Positions 19,830 through 27,441 of a DNA stretch of 34,620 bases are shown one piece after another (within the stretch, counting starts at the first letter, position 1; every line of letters starts with the position of its first letter). Where the stretch lies: assembly GCA_903861045.1 (NCBI GenBank), contig CAIOST010000275.1, forward strand, positions 1 to 34,620, in the 5' to 3' direction. The notes under the pieces are model-generated. The model saw nothing but the letters and a program-made list of their open reading frames with translations. It did no database searches and was not told the origin of the DNA. A program made the translations under genes and the position numbers. This DNA is from an uncultured bacterium (GTDB lineage: Bacteria; Verrucomicrobiota; Kiritimatiellia; RFP12; CAIWXQ01).

Positions 19830-21050
19830 TTAGTGGGTCAGCAGTTCGTAGGTCTCGCGTGCAATCATCAACTCTTCATTCGTGGGCATGATGATGACGG
19901 GCGTACGGCTGTGATCCTTGGTAATAAGGCCGGCGTTGCCGCGGATGACCTGTTCGTTGCGCTGGTCGTCGAGCAGGCAACCGATGCCGCTTAGGCGTTC
20001 GATGATCTTTTTTCGCGCCGGATAACAATTTTCGCCGATACCGCCGGTCAGGACGATGGCGTCTGCGCCCCCCAGCAGGGCGTAGTAGCCGCCCACATAA
20101 AAGGCCGCCCGGTGACCAAACATGTCCAAGGCCATGGCGGCGGATTCGTTGCCACCGGCAGCTGCCTCAACCATGTCACGCATGTCGCCGCTGTCAATGC
20201 CACCGACGCCCAGCAGGCCACACTTCTTGTTCAGCAGGTCATCAATGGCATCCGGTGTCATGCCTTGGCGCATCAGAAAGAGGACAATCGCCGGATCAAC
20301 ATCCCCGCAGCGCGTGCCCATGACCAGACCGGGCAGGGGGGTCATGCCCATGGAGGTGTCCAGTACGCGCCCCCCGTCAATAGCGGTAATGCTGGAGCCG
20401 TTTCCCAAGTGGCAGGTGATTAGCTTGAGTTGCGCGACTGGCCGCCCTAGAAAGGCGGCCGTCGCCTGCATGACGTATTTGTGCGAAGTACCGTGAAACC
20501 CGTATTTACGAATGTGATACTGGTCGTAATACTGGTTGGGGATGGCATAGCGGAAGGCGTGGCTCGGCATGCTCTGGTGAAAGGCGGTATCAAAGACCGC
20601 CACGTTGGGCACCCCCGGGAAAACCGCTTCACAGGCCAAAATACCGCCGAGGTTGGGTGGGTTGTGCAGCGGTGCGAGTGCCGCACATTCGGTGATCGCG
20701 TTCTTGACGGCCGTGTCAACTTGGCGCGGCGTGCTGAATAGTTCGCCGCCATGTACGACACGGTGTCCGATGGCCTGAACGTCGCGTAGCGAGGGGATCA
20801 CCCCTGTGGCGGGGTCCGTCAGAATGTGGCAGGCTGCCGTCAGCGCCTGCCCATGATTTTCCGCAGCAATGGACCGGTTGCTTTTGGCTTCGCCATCGCG
20901 CTGATAGGTCAGATTGGCACTGGGCTGTCCAATCCGTTCGACGACTCCCTTGGCCAGCATCTGCTCATTGGGCATGCTAAAGAGCATGAACTTCAACGAG
21001 GAACTGCCGGAATTGACGACCAAGATCTTATCAAGTGTCTGGCTAGGCAT
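19830..21050 (-). CDS. ackA: acetate kinase
   Basis: Transfers phosphate between acetyl phosphate and ADP. The 406-residue product, close to the family norm of about 400, shows the N-terminal ASKHA signature VVNSGSSSLKF. It also has GHRVVHGGELF, the acetate-site region AVFDTAFHQSMP, RKYGFHGTSHKYV, ITCHLGNGSSITAIDGG, and the C-terminal VLTGGIGEN. All catalytic segments look intact. AGGA precedes the ATG at 21050. It is upstream of pta in the same direction. A 14-bp perfect palindrome lies 168 bases upstream and might be a regulator site. Confidence 0.97.
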   Translation of the reverse strand: MPSQTLDKILVVNSGSSSLKFMLFSMPNEQMLAKGVVERIGQPSANLTYQRDGEAKSNRSIAAENHGQALTAACHILTDPATGVIPSLRDVQAIGHRVVHGGELFSTPRQVDTAVKNAITECAALAPLHNPPNLGGILACEAVFPGVPNVAVFDTAFHQSMPSHAFRYAIPNQYYDQYHIRKYGFHGTSHKYVMQATAAFLGRPVAQLKLITCHLGNGSSITAIDGGRVLDTSMGMTPLPGLVMGTRCGDVDPAIVLFLMRQGMTPDAIDDLLNKKCGLLGVGGIDSGDMRDMVEAAAGGNESAAMALDMFGHRAAFYVGGYYALLGGADAIVLTGGIGENCYPARKKIIERLSGIGCLLDDQRNEQVIRGNAGLITKDHSRTPVIIMPTNEELMIARETYELLTH

Positions 21051-21161
21051 GGGGGTCCTACGTGTTACGGCACCGCCAAATGCAGTTGCGCGGCGTCGCT
21101 ATTTAGTCCAAATAATCGTAGGTCATTCTGCCCCGAGTAGCCGGGGAATGCAAGATCGAAA

Positions 21162-21188
21162 AGCATAATAACCCCGACATGTTGTCAG
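21162..21188 (-). promoter_or_regulatory. weak candidate promoter of ackA-pta
   Basis: On the minus strand CTGACA (21183-21188) and TATGCT (21162-21167) are 15 bases apart, shorter than ideal. This would leave a leader of about 105 bases before ackA. The sub-optimal spacing would suit an activator-dependent promoter. Confidence 0.3.
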
Positions 21189-21217
21189 GATCGCAGTTGG
21201 CCGACGGTTCCGCCGTA

Positions 21218-21231
21218 TGTCATAAATGACA
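21218..21231. promoter_or_regulatory. 14-bp palindrome, possible operator
   Basis: TGTCAT-AA-ATGACA is a perfect inverted repeat in the gap between ackA (minus) and tRNA-Ser (plus). It is centred about 70 bases upstream of the estimated ackA transcription start. The shape suits a dimeric helix-turn-helix regulator; I cannot name one. Confidence 0.4.
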
Positions 21232-21247
21232 ATTGCTGCATTTCCGC

Positions 21248-21277
21248 TTGCGTGGTATCTATCGGCTGGCGTACTAT
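21248..21277 (+). promoter_or_regulatory. candidate promoter of tRNA-Ser
   Basis: TTGCGT (21248-21253) and TACTAT (21272-21277) with an 18-base spacer, 32 bases before the mature 5' end of the tRNA. Matched by eye. Confidence 0.4.
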
Positions 21278-21309
21278 CTGCACGTCACGTCATTCTGACG
21301 GATCCATCT

Positions 21310-21404
<95 letters not shown>

Positions 21405-21422
21405 ATTTTATTGGCCCGCTTG

Positions 21423-22355
21423 TTACTCAGGCATGGGCGGCAGCCGGAAGGCGTGGGTGTTTTCTGGCACGGCGTATAATGGTTCGACGGTGGGGAAGCC
21501 CCGCCGGGCCAGGGCGGTCAGCAGTTCCTGCAGAAAGGACTCTGGCGTGGATGCGCCGCTGGCAATGCCCAGAATTTGTATGTTTTCCAGTGGCACGCCT
21601 GCCAGTTCCGTGCCAGTTCCGATCAGTTGCGCCGGACAGCCGGCCTGACGGGCGGTTTCCACCAGACGGCGGCTGTTGGAACTGTTGGGCGAACCCAGCA
21701 CCAGCAGCAGTTCTACCTGTGCGGCCAGAACGCGCACCGCCTGCTGCCGGTTGCGTGTGGCGTAGCAGATGTCGTGATGCAAGGGGTGCCGCAGGTGGGG
21801 GAAACGGGTTCGTAGGATGGCCAGGACGCCGTCCGTGAGCTCCGGTGTCAGCGTGGTTTGTGATACAACACCCACACGGTTGGGATCGGCGGGGTGCACC
21901 TGCCACGCCTCGCTTTCGTTTTCCACCACCAGGACGTGGTCCGGCGCTTCCCCAACGATGCCGATCACTTCGGCGTGGGTGCGATGCCCGATGCAGACCA
22001 CGTCGCAATCCTCGGCGACAAATTGCAGTACTTCCCGGTGTACCTTGGCAACGAACGGACAAGTGGCATCGATGATCCGCAACTGACGCCGGCAGGACTC
22101 CTCCCGTATGGCGGGTGACACGCCGTGCGCGGAGAAGAGCACCACGGCACCGGTCGGGATGTCATCCAGGCGTTCCACAACATGCAGGCCGCGCGCGCCC
22201 AGGGCGGCGATGACTTGGGCATTATGCACAATCTCGTGCAGGCCGTAGACGGGGCTGGCGTAGCGGCTCACGGCGGCCTCAGCCGCCGCTACGGCGCGCG
22301 TTACGCCGGAACAGAAGCCGTGCGGGTAGGTGACGAGGAGGCGTTTGGTGGGCAT
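21423..22355 (-). CDS. ispH: 4-hydroxy-3-methylbut-2-enyl diphosphate reductase
   Basis: Final enzyme of the MEP isoprenoid pathway, reducing HMBPP to IPP and DMAPP with a [4Fe-4S] cluster. The three cluster cysteines are Cys15 (GFCSGVTRA), Cys99 (DATCPFVAK) and Cys197 (DICYATRNRQ). Also present are the His of GLHEIVHN, the SAHG loop, QTTL and GSPNSSNSRRL. The length of 310 is normal. The ATG at 22355 is preceded on the mRNA by eight cytosines and no ribosome site, which is unusual. IPP made here feeds UppS, encoded near the right end. The gene diverges from the DUF116 gene. Confidence 0.97.
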   Translation of the reverse strand: MPTKRLLVTYPHGFCSGVTRAVAAAEAAVSRYASPVYGLHEIVHNAQVIAALGARGLHVVERLDDIPTGAVVLFSAHGVSPAIREESCRRQLRIIDATCPFVAKVHREVLQFVAEDCDVVCIGHRTHAEVIGIVGEAPDHVLVVENESEAWQVHPADPNRVGVVSQTTLTPELTDGVLAILRTRFPHLRHPLHHDICYATRNRQQAVRVLAAQVELLLVLGSPNSSNSRRLVETARQAGCPAQLIGTGTELAGVPLENIQILGIASGASTPESFLQELLTALARRGFPTVEPLYAVPENTHAFRLPPMPE

Positions 22356-22377
22356 GGGGGGGGCGCCGAGCCGCGCG

Positions 22378-22407
22378 TTGACCTTTCTTGCGCTTTCAGG
22401 TAAGAAT
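22378..22407 (+). promoter_or_regulatory. candidate promoter of the DUF116 gene
   Basis: TTGACC (22378-22383) is followed after 17-18 bases by TAAGAATAT (22401-22409), which contains the -10-like AAGAAT. The DUF116 start is about 50 bases further on. Matched by eye. Confidence 0.45.
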
Positions 22408-22461
22408 ATCCGCGACGGGTGTTATTGAAAAGCGTAAAAGGCTATGCAGGGGTGATGCGGG

Positions 22462-22905
22462 ATGAGCATGCGCGGAAGCTGGATCGCGGTGAACAATTGG
22501 TTGGTGCGGCATGCGCGCCGCCGAGTGTCACCGGCGCATTTACTGGTGCTGCTCCCTCGCTGTCTGCAACGTACGGGGTGCGGTCAGGATGTGGTGGCTG
22601 ATTTGGAGGCCTGCCGGCGCTGCGGCCAGTGCGATTTGGCCGTGTTGATCCGATTGCGCGCGGAGACCGGTGTGCGGTTCCATGTGGCAGGTGGCGGACG
22701 CGCGGCGTTGGCGCTGACCAGGCGCACGGATGTGCGGGCCGTGGTCGCCTGTGCCTGTGAGAAGGAGTTGCTGGAGGGGATTTGTGCGGCGTTCCCTAAA
22801 CCGGTGTTGGCCATCTCTAATGAGACCCCGGAAGGGTTGTGCCGGAATACACGTGTCGCGACGGAACGGTTGTACGAGGCCATTCGGGCCATGATCCGCA
22901 CCTGA
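22462..22905 (+). CDS. DUF116 cysteine-rich protein
   Basis: A 147-residue protein matching the DUF116 family, whose function is unknown. Recognised parts are LLVLLPRCLQ with Cys34 and Cys40, a CRRCGQC cluster (Cys51, 54, 57), HVAGGGRAAL, and VVACACEKELLEGI (Cys97, Cys99, Cys108). The last is AISNETPEGLCRNTRV (Cys127). Nine cysteines suggest a bound iron-sulfur or other metal centre. Larger DUF116 proteins have an N-terminal membrane part; here it is absent or very short, so this is a compact form. It lies just before a ferredoxin and an oxidoreductase, which fits a redox role. The ATG at 22462 follows GCGGG. Confidence 0.85.
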   Translation: MSMRGSWIAVNNWLVRHARRRVSPAHLLVLLPRCLQRTGCGQDVVADLEACRRCGQCDLAVLIRLRAETGVRFHVAGGGRAALALTRRTDVRAVVACACEKELLEGICAAFPKPVLAISNETPEGLCRNTRVATERLYEAIRAMIRT

Positions 22906-22957
22906 GCACGTGCGCGGAGCGGTGGGTAGGAAAAGATGGCGGAGCGGCTCAAGTTGC

Positions 22958-22986
22958 TTGCCGTGACGGGGGGGGCCTGCCATAAT
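22958..22986 (+). promoter_or_regulatory. candidate promoter of the oxidoreductase operon, with poly-G spacer
   Basis: TTGCCG (22958-22963), 17 bases, CATAAT (22981-22986). The spacer contains eight consecutive Gs (22968-22975). Transcription would start near 22993, giving a leader of about 27 bases before the ferredoxin ATG. A change in tract length would alter the spacer. Confidence 0.5.
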
Positions 22987-23019
22987 CAGCACCTGTCGTC
23001 TGCAAGGGGATTTTTTTGC

Positions 23020-23283
23020 ATGGTTGAAAAGCAGCTTAACGAAGGCAGCAATGCTTTGCCACACACGGCCATTGATGCGGAGGTGTGTAAGGGGTGCCGG
23101 CGCTGCATTGCCGCATGTCCGCAGCAGGTTTTGCGTTTGCGGCCCACGATGAACCATTGTGGCATTCAGCCGGCGGAGTATATCGGGCGCGATTGTACGG
23201 GGTGCGGGATTTGTTTTTATAACTGCCCCGAACCTTACGCTATTCGGGTGGAGTCGCCGGACCGGCCCACGCGCAACTCATGA
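23020..23283 (+). CDS. two-cluster [4Fe-4S] ferredoxin subunit of 2-oxoacid oxidoreductase
   Basis: An 87-residue ferredoxin with two [4Fe-4S] motifs, CKGCRRCIAACP and CTGCGICFYNCPE, separated by about 35 residues. This is the delta/ferredoxin-like subunit of the four-part 2-oxoacid:ferredoxin oxidoreductases; it carries electrons from the TPP site to external ferredoxin. The ATG at 23020 is preferred because AAGGGGA lies nine bases upstream. The frame could begin at 22936, but that would place the start before the promoter-like elements. The alpha subunit gene follows after 40 bases. Confidence 0.92.
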   Translation: MVEKQLNEGSNALPHTAIDAEVCKGCRRCIAACPQQVLRLRPTMNHCGIQPAEYIGRDCTGCGICFYNCPEPYAIRVESPDRPTRNS

Positions 23284-23323
23284 ATTCTGACAACGTGCGA
23301 TCAGGCACAAGGAAGTGACTCGG

Positions 23324-24373
23324 ATGGTCAGGCTGATGAAAGGGAACGAAGCGGTGGTGGCCGGCGCATTGTATGCCGGTTGTGATGCCTTCTTCGGTTA
23401 CCCCATCACCCCCGCCAGCGAAATCGCCCATGCGGCGGCGGAGTGGTTGCCGGCGGTGGGGCGGGTCTTTATCCAGGCCGAGTGCGAGACGGCTTCGATC
23501 AATATGGTCTATGGTGCCGGTGCGGCCGGCAAGCTTGCCATGACGGCGACCTCCGGGCCGGGGATGAGCCTGATGCAGGAGGGGCTGTCCTATATGGCAG
23601 GCACCGGGATTCCCGGGGTCGTGGTCAATATTCAGCGCGCCGGACCGGCGCTGGGTAACGTCTACACCGAACAGGCGGATTACAATCAGGCCGTGAAGGG
23701 GGGGGGGCATGGTAGTTATCATGCCATGGTATTGGCCCCGGCCAGCGTGCAGGAGTTGTGCGACGGCACCATGCGCGCCTTTGCGTTGGCCTTTCAGTAT
23801 CGCACGCCGGTGATCGTCTTATCGGACGCGGCCCAGGGGCAGATGACAGAATCGATGCGTCTGCCCGTGGTCGAGCATGACCGCCCTGCCGGTGTGGCAG
23901 CGTGGGCCGTACAGGGGACAGCTGCCTCGCGGGGGAATCTGCACACCTCGATCTTTCTGGATGTGGATGTGCTGGAAGGGATCAACCGGGATCTGCAGCG
24001 CAAATATGCCGCCATGCAGGTAGAGGCGGCGGCCGAAGAGTACCGTATTGATGATGCCGAGGTGGTTTTTCTGGCCTATGGCACCTCCAGTCGCATCGCG
24101 CGCACGGCGGTGGATCAGTTGCGTGCCACGGGGGTACGAGCCGGGTTATTCCGACCGTTGACCCTTTTTCCATTTCCACGGGAGGCGCTGTGTCGCCTGG
24201 CGGACCGGAAACTGGTGGTGGTGGAGATGAGTTGCGGACAGTTTCGTGAGGATGTCATCGGGCAGTTTGCCGCCGGGATCCGCAAGGTTCCGGAGGTGCA
24301 ACTGGTGCACCGGATGGGTGGCGTGCTGGTTTCGGTGGATGCCGTGGCGGAAGCTGCGCGCAAGCTTGTATGA
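23324..24373 (+). CDS. vorB: 2-oxoacid:ferredoxin oxidoreductase alpha subunit (VorB/KorA type)
   Basis: Alpha subunit of an enzyme that oxidatively decarboxylates a 2-oxoacid to acyl-CoA with ferredoxin as acceptor. The 349-residue product opens with KGNEAVVAGALYAGCDAFFGYPITPASEI. It then has QAECETASINMVYGAGAAG, TATSGPGMSLMQEGLSYMAG and VNIQRAGPALGN, all standard for the pyrimidine-binding alpha chain. YNQAVKGGGHGSYHAMVLAP follows. The substrate (branched-chain 2-oxoacid or 2-oxoglutarate) cannot be fixed from sequence. The ATG at 23324 has AAGGA ten bases upstream; a GTG at 23315 is too close to it. Ten consecutive Gs at 23698-23707 encode the conserved Gly-Gly-Gly. Its stop overlaps the next start by four bases. 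Confidence 0.94.
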   Translation: MVRLMKGNEAVVAGALYAGCDAFFGYPITPASEIAHAAAEWLPAVGRVFIQAECETASINMVYGAGAAGKLAMTATSGPGMSLMQEGLSYMAGTGIPGVVVNIQRAGPALGNVYTEQADYNQAVKGGGHGSYHAMVLAPASVQELCDGTMRAFALAFQYRTPVIVLSDAAQGQMTESMRLPVVEHDRPAGVAAWAVQGTAASRGNLHTSIFLDVDVLEGINRDLQRKYAAMQVEAAAEEYRIDDAEVVFLAYGTSSRIARTAVDQLRATGVRAGLFRPLTLFPFPREALCRLADRKLVVVEMSCGQFREDVIGQFAAGIRKVPEVQLVHRMGGVLVSVDAVAEAARKLV

Positions 24374-25785
24374 GTACCAAACGTACAGTGGGCATGTTTG
24401 AGTCGTTCGACCGCTCCGGTCGTGCTACCCGGAGTTCGCACTATTGCGCCGGGTGCGGGCATGGCATTCTGCACAAGTTGATTACCGAAGCGCTGGTCGA
24501 ACTGGGGCTGCAGGATCGCACGGTGGTGGTCAGCCCGATCGGGTGTGCGGTATTCGGCTATTATTACTGGGACGTAGGGAACATTGGCGCGGCGCACGGG
24601 CGTGCGCCGGCGGTGGCCACCGCCGTGAGTCGCACGATACCACAGGCGGTGGTGGTGGCCTATCAGGGCGACGGGGATCTGGCGGCCATCGGGTTCAATT
24701 GCGCAGTGCAGGCGGCTAATCGCGGCGAGCGCATGGTGACGTTCATGGTCAACAACTGCACCTACGGCATGACCGGCGGGCAGATGTCACCCACCTCGTT
24801 GCTGGGGCAGCGGACTTTGACATCGCCCCAGGGACGGGAGGCCGCCACGGAAGGACATCCGCTGCGCGTGGCCGAGTTGTTTAATCAGTTGCAGGCGCCC
24901 GTCTATATTGCCCGCTGTTCCGTGGCGGACACGAAGCGGATCTTCCAGACCAAGCAGATCGTGCGCAAGGCGCTAGAATTGCAGCGGGATGGCAAAGGGT
25001 ATGCGTACGTCGAGGTGCTTTCGCCTTGTCCCACGGCCATGGGGTTGGATGCTTTGGCGTCGGCGCGGTTTACCGCAGAGCAGATGGAGCAGGTCTTTCC
25101 TCTCGGGGTAATCCGGGATCACAGTACGCAGGCCGTGCCTTTGCCACCGCCTGCGCCAGCCTGTTCGGTGCCTGATTTCTTTGCCCGTTATCGGGATCGT
25201 GATTTTCCAGCGCCGGTGGAGGACGCAACCTACACGGAACGCCGCATGATTGTGGCCGGATCCGGCGGGCAGGGAATCCTGGTGCTGGGGCTCTGTCTGA
25301 TTGAAGCCGGGGCCTTGGCCCAGCGCTTTGTCACCTGGTATCCCACCTATGGGCCGGAGCAGCGCGGTGGCTTTGCCTCTTGTGCCCTGGTGATCGGCGG
25401 CCGTACGATCGGCTCGCCGCATGTGGAACACCCGGATATTCTGGTCTGCCTGACCCGTCCCATGCTGGAGCGTTTCCTCCCTCTGGTGAAACCAGGTGGC
25501 GTGGTGTTCTGCGATACGATGATCCTGGGCCCGGACGCACCATCCCGGCCGGATGTGCGCATCGTTGCGGTGCCGGCCACGGAGCTGGCGGCCGCCAATG
25601 GCAGCAGTCGCGCGGCCAATACCGTGATGCTCACCGCCTTGTTGCACACCCGCGTCACCGGGTTGCCGGAAGAGGCCATCTTGCATGCCCGGGATGCCAC
25701 CCTGCGGAAGAAGCCTAGCCTAATTGCCTTGAATCGACATGTTTTTGATGCGGGGCTGGCGTGGTGTCGCCAGAATCTGCCCTGA
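24370..25785 (+). CDS. fused beta-gamma subunit of 2-oxoacid:ferredoxin oxidoreductase
   Basis: A 471-residue fusion. Residues 1-265 are the TPP-binding beta chain: HYCAGCGHGI (24-33), SPIGCAVF (55-62), the TPP/Mg motif QGDGDLAAIGFNCAVQAANR (99-118) and VNNCTYGMTGGQMSPTS (127-143). Residues from about 288 form the gamma chain: RRMIVAGSGGQGILVLG, WYPTYGPEQRGG and a C-terminal helix pair. A short proline-rich linker joins them (PLPPPAPAC). In many relatives beta and gamma are separate genes. The ATG overlaps the alpha stop (ATGA), so synthesis is coupled. Together with the ferredoxin and alpha subunit, all four activities are present in three genes. Confidence 0.93.
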   Translation: MSTKRTVGMFESFDRSGRATRSSHYCAGCGHGILHKLITEALVELGLQDRTVVVSPIGCAVFGYYYWDVGNIGAAHGRAPAVATAVSRTIPQAVVVAYQGDGDLAAIGFNCAVQAANRGERMVTFMVNNCTYGMTGGQMSPTSLLGQRTLTSPQGREAATEGHPLRVAELFNQLQAPVYIARCSVADTKRIFQTKQIVRKALELQRDGKGYAYVEVLSPCPTAMGLDALASARFTAEQMEQVFPLGVIRDHSTQAVPLPPPAPACSVPDFFARYRDRDFPAPVEDATYTERRMIVAGSGGQGILVLGLCLIEAGALAQRFVTWYPTYGPEQRGGFASCALVIGGRTIGSPHVEHPDILVCLTRPMLERFLPLVKPGGVVFCDTMILGPDAPSRPDVRIVAVPATELAAANGSSRAANTVMLTALLHTRVTGLPEEAILHARDATLRKKPSLIALNRHVFDAGLAWCRQNLP

Positions 25786-25858
25786 TGCAAGTGGGGCCTG
25801 GTTCGGGCCGCCCTGCCGCCGTGGCCCACGTAACGCAGCGATTGATCGATACTAGGGC

Positions 25859-25870
25859 TCCTCATGAGGA
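25859..25870. promoter_or_regulatory. 12-bp palindrome at the ribosome site of the regulator gene
   Basis: TCCTCATGAGGA is a perfect palindrome whose right half contains the GAGGA ribosome site of the regulator starting at 25877. It could be an operator for self-control or may pair in the mRNA and hide the ribosome site. Confidence 0.35.
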
Positions 25871-25876
25871 TGCGGG

Positions 25877-26482
25877 ATGATCAAGCCGGAAGATGTCGGA
25901 AAACAAATCCGGGAGTTGCGCCAGCAGCGCGGCATGTCCTTGCGTACGCTGGCGCAAAAAGCGGGCGTGTCTGTCAGCTTTGTCTCCAAGATTGATGCGG
26001 GCCGCGGTTCCCCTACGCTGGCGACCTTGCTAAAACTGGTGGAGGCGCTGGACCTCAGCATGCCGGAATTTTTGGCGGTGTCGGACGCGCAGGCCGATCG
26101 TGTGCTCGTGCAGCGACAGAATGAGATGCAAGTGCTGAGCGATGAGGACAAGCTTTGGCGCTACCTGTTCCCCTGCCAGCGTGCCGTTAAAGCGATCATG
26201 ACGTACGAGGAGTACCGTCCCCAGACCCGGCAAGCCGTGATGGAAGAGCATCTGGCGGATGTGTGCGGCTTGGTACTGGAGGGGGAACTCACCCTGACGG
26301 TCAAGGGGAAGGCGCCGGTGTCAGTGCAGACGGGGGATAGTTTCTACATTATTGCCGGAACACCGCATATCGCTGCCAATCAGGGGCGGACCGTATTGCG
26401 GATGGTAGTGACCGAACTGCCGCACACCCGGGTGTTGTCCGTGGCGCGCGGGCGTCATAGTCGGACGCGTCGGCCGGCATGA
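25877..26482 (+). CDS. XRE-family regulator with C-terminal cupin domain
   Basis: A 201-residue transcription regulator. Residues 8-62 form an XRE helix-turn-helix (IRELRQQRGMSLRTLAQKAG, then SVSFVSKIDAGRGSPTLATL). Residues about 115-185 form a small cupin barrel (HLADVCGLVLEGELTLTVKG and GDSFYIIAGTPH) that would bind a small effector. The architecture is shared with SutR/PuuR-like regulators that sense metabolites. GAGGATGCGGG precedes the ATG. It lies between the oxidoreductase operon and a mutarotase-like gene, so either may be its target. A palindrome at 25859-25870 suggests self-regulation. Confidence 0.9.
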   Translation: MIKPEDVGKQIRELRQQRGMSLRTLAQKAGVSVSFVSKIDAGRGSPTLATLLKLVEALDLSMPEFLAVSDAQADRVLVQRQNEMQVLSDEDKLWRYLFPCQRAVKAIMTYEEYRPQTRQAVMEEHLADVCGLVLEGELTLTVKGKAPVSVQTGDSFYIIAGTPHIAANQGRTVLRMVVTELPHTRVLSVARGRHSRTRRPA

Positions 26483-26513
26483 ATCGATGAACCCGGATTC
26501 CTCGCTGTGGCTG

Positions 26514-26532
26514 TCTCCGGGGCGCACGGAGA
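26514..26532 (+). promoter_or_regulatory. hairpin covering a ribosome binding site
   Basis: TCTCCG (26514-26519) can pair with CGGAGA (26527-26532) across a 7-base loop. The 3' arm holds GGAGA, the ribosome site of the mutarotase-like gene (ATG at 26542). The stem is short, so any effect on translation is speculative. Confidence 0.3.
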
Positions 26533-26541
26533 AAGCGGACC

Positions 26542-27429
26542 ATGCAGACTGAGTGCTGGGATGATACCCGGGTGGTGTGGCTGAAGAATGCGCAGATTTG
26601 CGTGGCGGTGGCACCGGAACTCGGCGGCCGCGTGGTGAGTCTGCGGCATCGCGGCCGTGAACGCGAGTTTCTCTGGCGTCATCCAGCGTTGCGTCTGGCA
26701 CCTTGTCCCCCCGGATCGGCCTATGACCCTCACTTTTACGGCGGTATCGATGAGGTCATGCCGTGCGACATCCCCGAGGTGCTGGCGGACATCGCCTGCC
26801 CGGATCATGGCGAATTGTGGACGACGACGCTGACCGCGCAGGGGTCGGATCAGGAATTGTCCTTGCGCGGAACCCTGCCGCAATACGGCTTGTCCTACCA
26901 GCGCGGCCTGCGACTGGAGGAACATCAGCTGATTTGCGACTATCGCATCGGTAATCCAACGGCTGAAAATCGCCCTTTTATTTGGAAATTGCATGCCGCC
27001 CTGGCTGTGCAACCCGGCGATCGCATGCTCTGTTCGGCGGACGAGGCCTACGTGCCTGACCCCGCCTGGTCACGTCGTTCTTCGCGACTGCCGTTTGCCT
27101 GGCCGACGGCGGATGGGGTGGATTTTTCTGTGGTTCCCGCCCCGGATGGCAGTACGGAGTTTTTGGTGCTGCAGGGGTTGCGCGAGGGGATGATGGGGCT
27201 CGCCGCCCAGGATGGTGCCCGGATCGAATGTAGGTTCGACCGGAAGGTCTTCCCCTGTTGCTGGTATTTCGCCTCGCATGGCGCTTTAGGTGGTGCCTAT
27301 ACCGCCGTGTTGGAGCCTTGCACGTCCCCGTGGCTGCATGTCAGGGAAGCCGCAGCACACGGGGGGGGCGTATGTTTGGGTCCCGAGGAAACCTTGACCA
27401 CGACGGTGGTCTGGTCCGTGTATGCGTGA
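26542..27429 (+). CDS. galactose-mutarotase-like (aldose-epimerase fold) protein
   Basis: A 295-residue protein with the all-beta sugar-binding fold of aldose 1-epimerases. The N-terminal VAVAPELGGRVVSLRHRGREREFLW is the classical opening of the fold, and later parts include YGGIDEVMPCDIPEV and ENRPFIWKLHAALAVQPGD. The catalytic His/Glu pair of GalM cannot be placed with confidence. The His in KLHAAL and a C-terminal Glu (VLEPCTSPW) are candidates. The protein may therefore be an epimerase or only a sugar-binding relative such as DUF4432/DUF5107 proteins. There is no signal peptide, so it is cytoplasmic. It follows the cupin regulator by 59 bases and ends in a convergent gap with the dehydrogenase. 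Confidence 0.75.
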   Translation: MQTECWDDTRVVWLKNAQICVAVAPELGGRVVSLRHRGREREFLWRHPALRLAPCPPGSAYDPHFYGGIDEVMPCDIPEVLADIACPDHGELWTTTLTAQGSDQELSLRGTLPQYGLSYQRGLRLEEHQLICDYRIGNPTAENRPFIWKLHAALAVQPGDRMLCSADEAYVPDPAWSRRSSRLPFAWPTADGVDFSVVPAPDGSTEFLVLQGLREGMMGLAAQDGARIECRFDRKVFPCCWYFASHGALGGAYTAVLEPCTSPWLHVREAAAHGGGVCLGPEETLTTTVVWSVYA

Positions 27430-27441
27430 GTCGGTGCTAGG

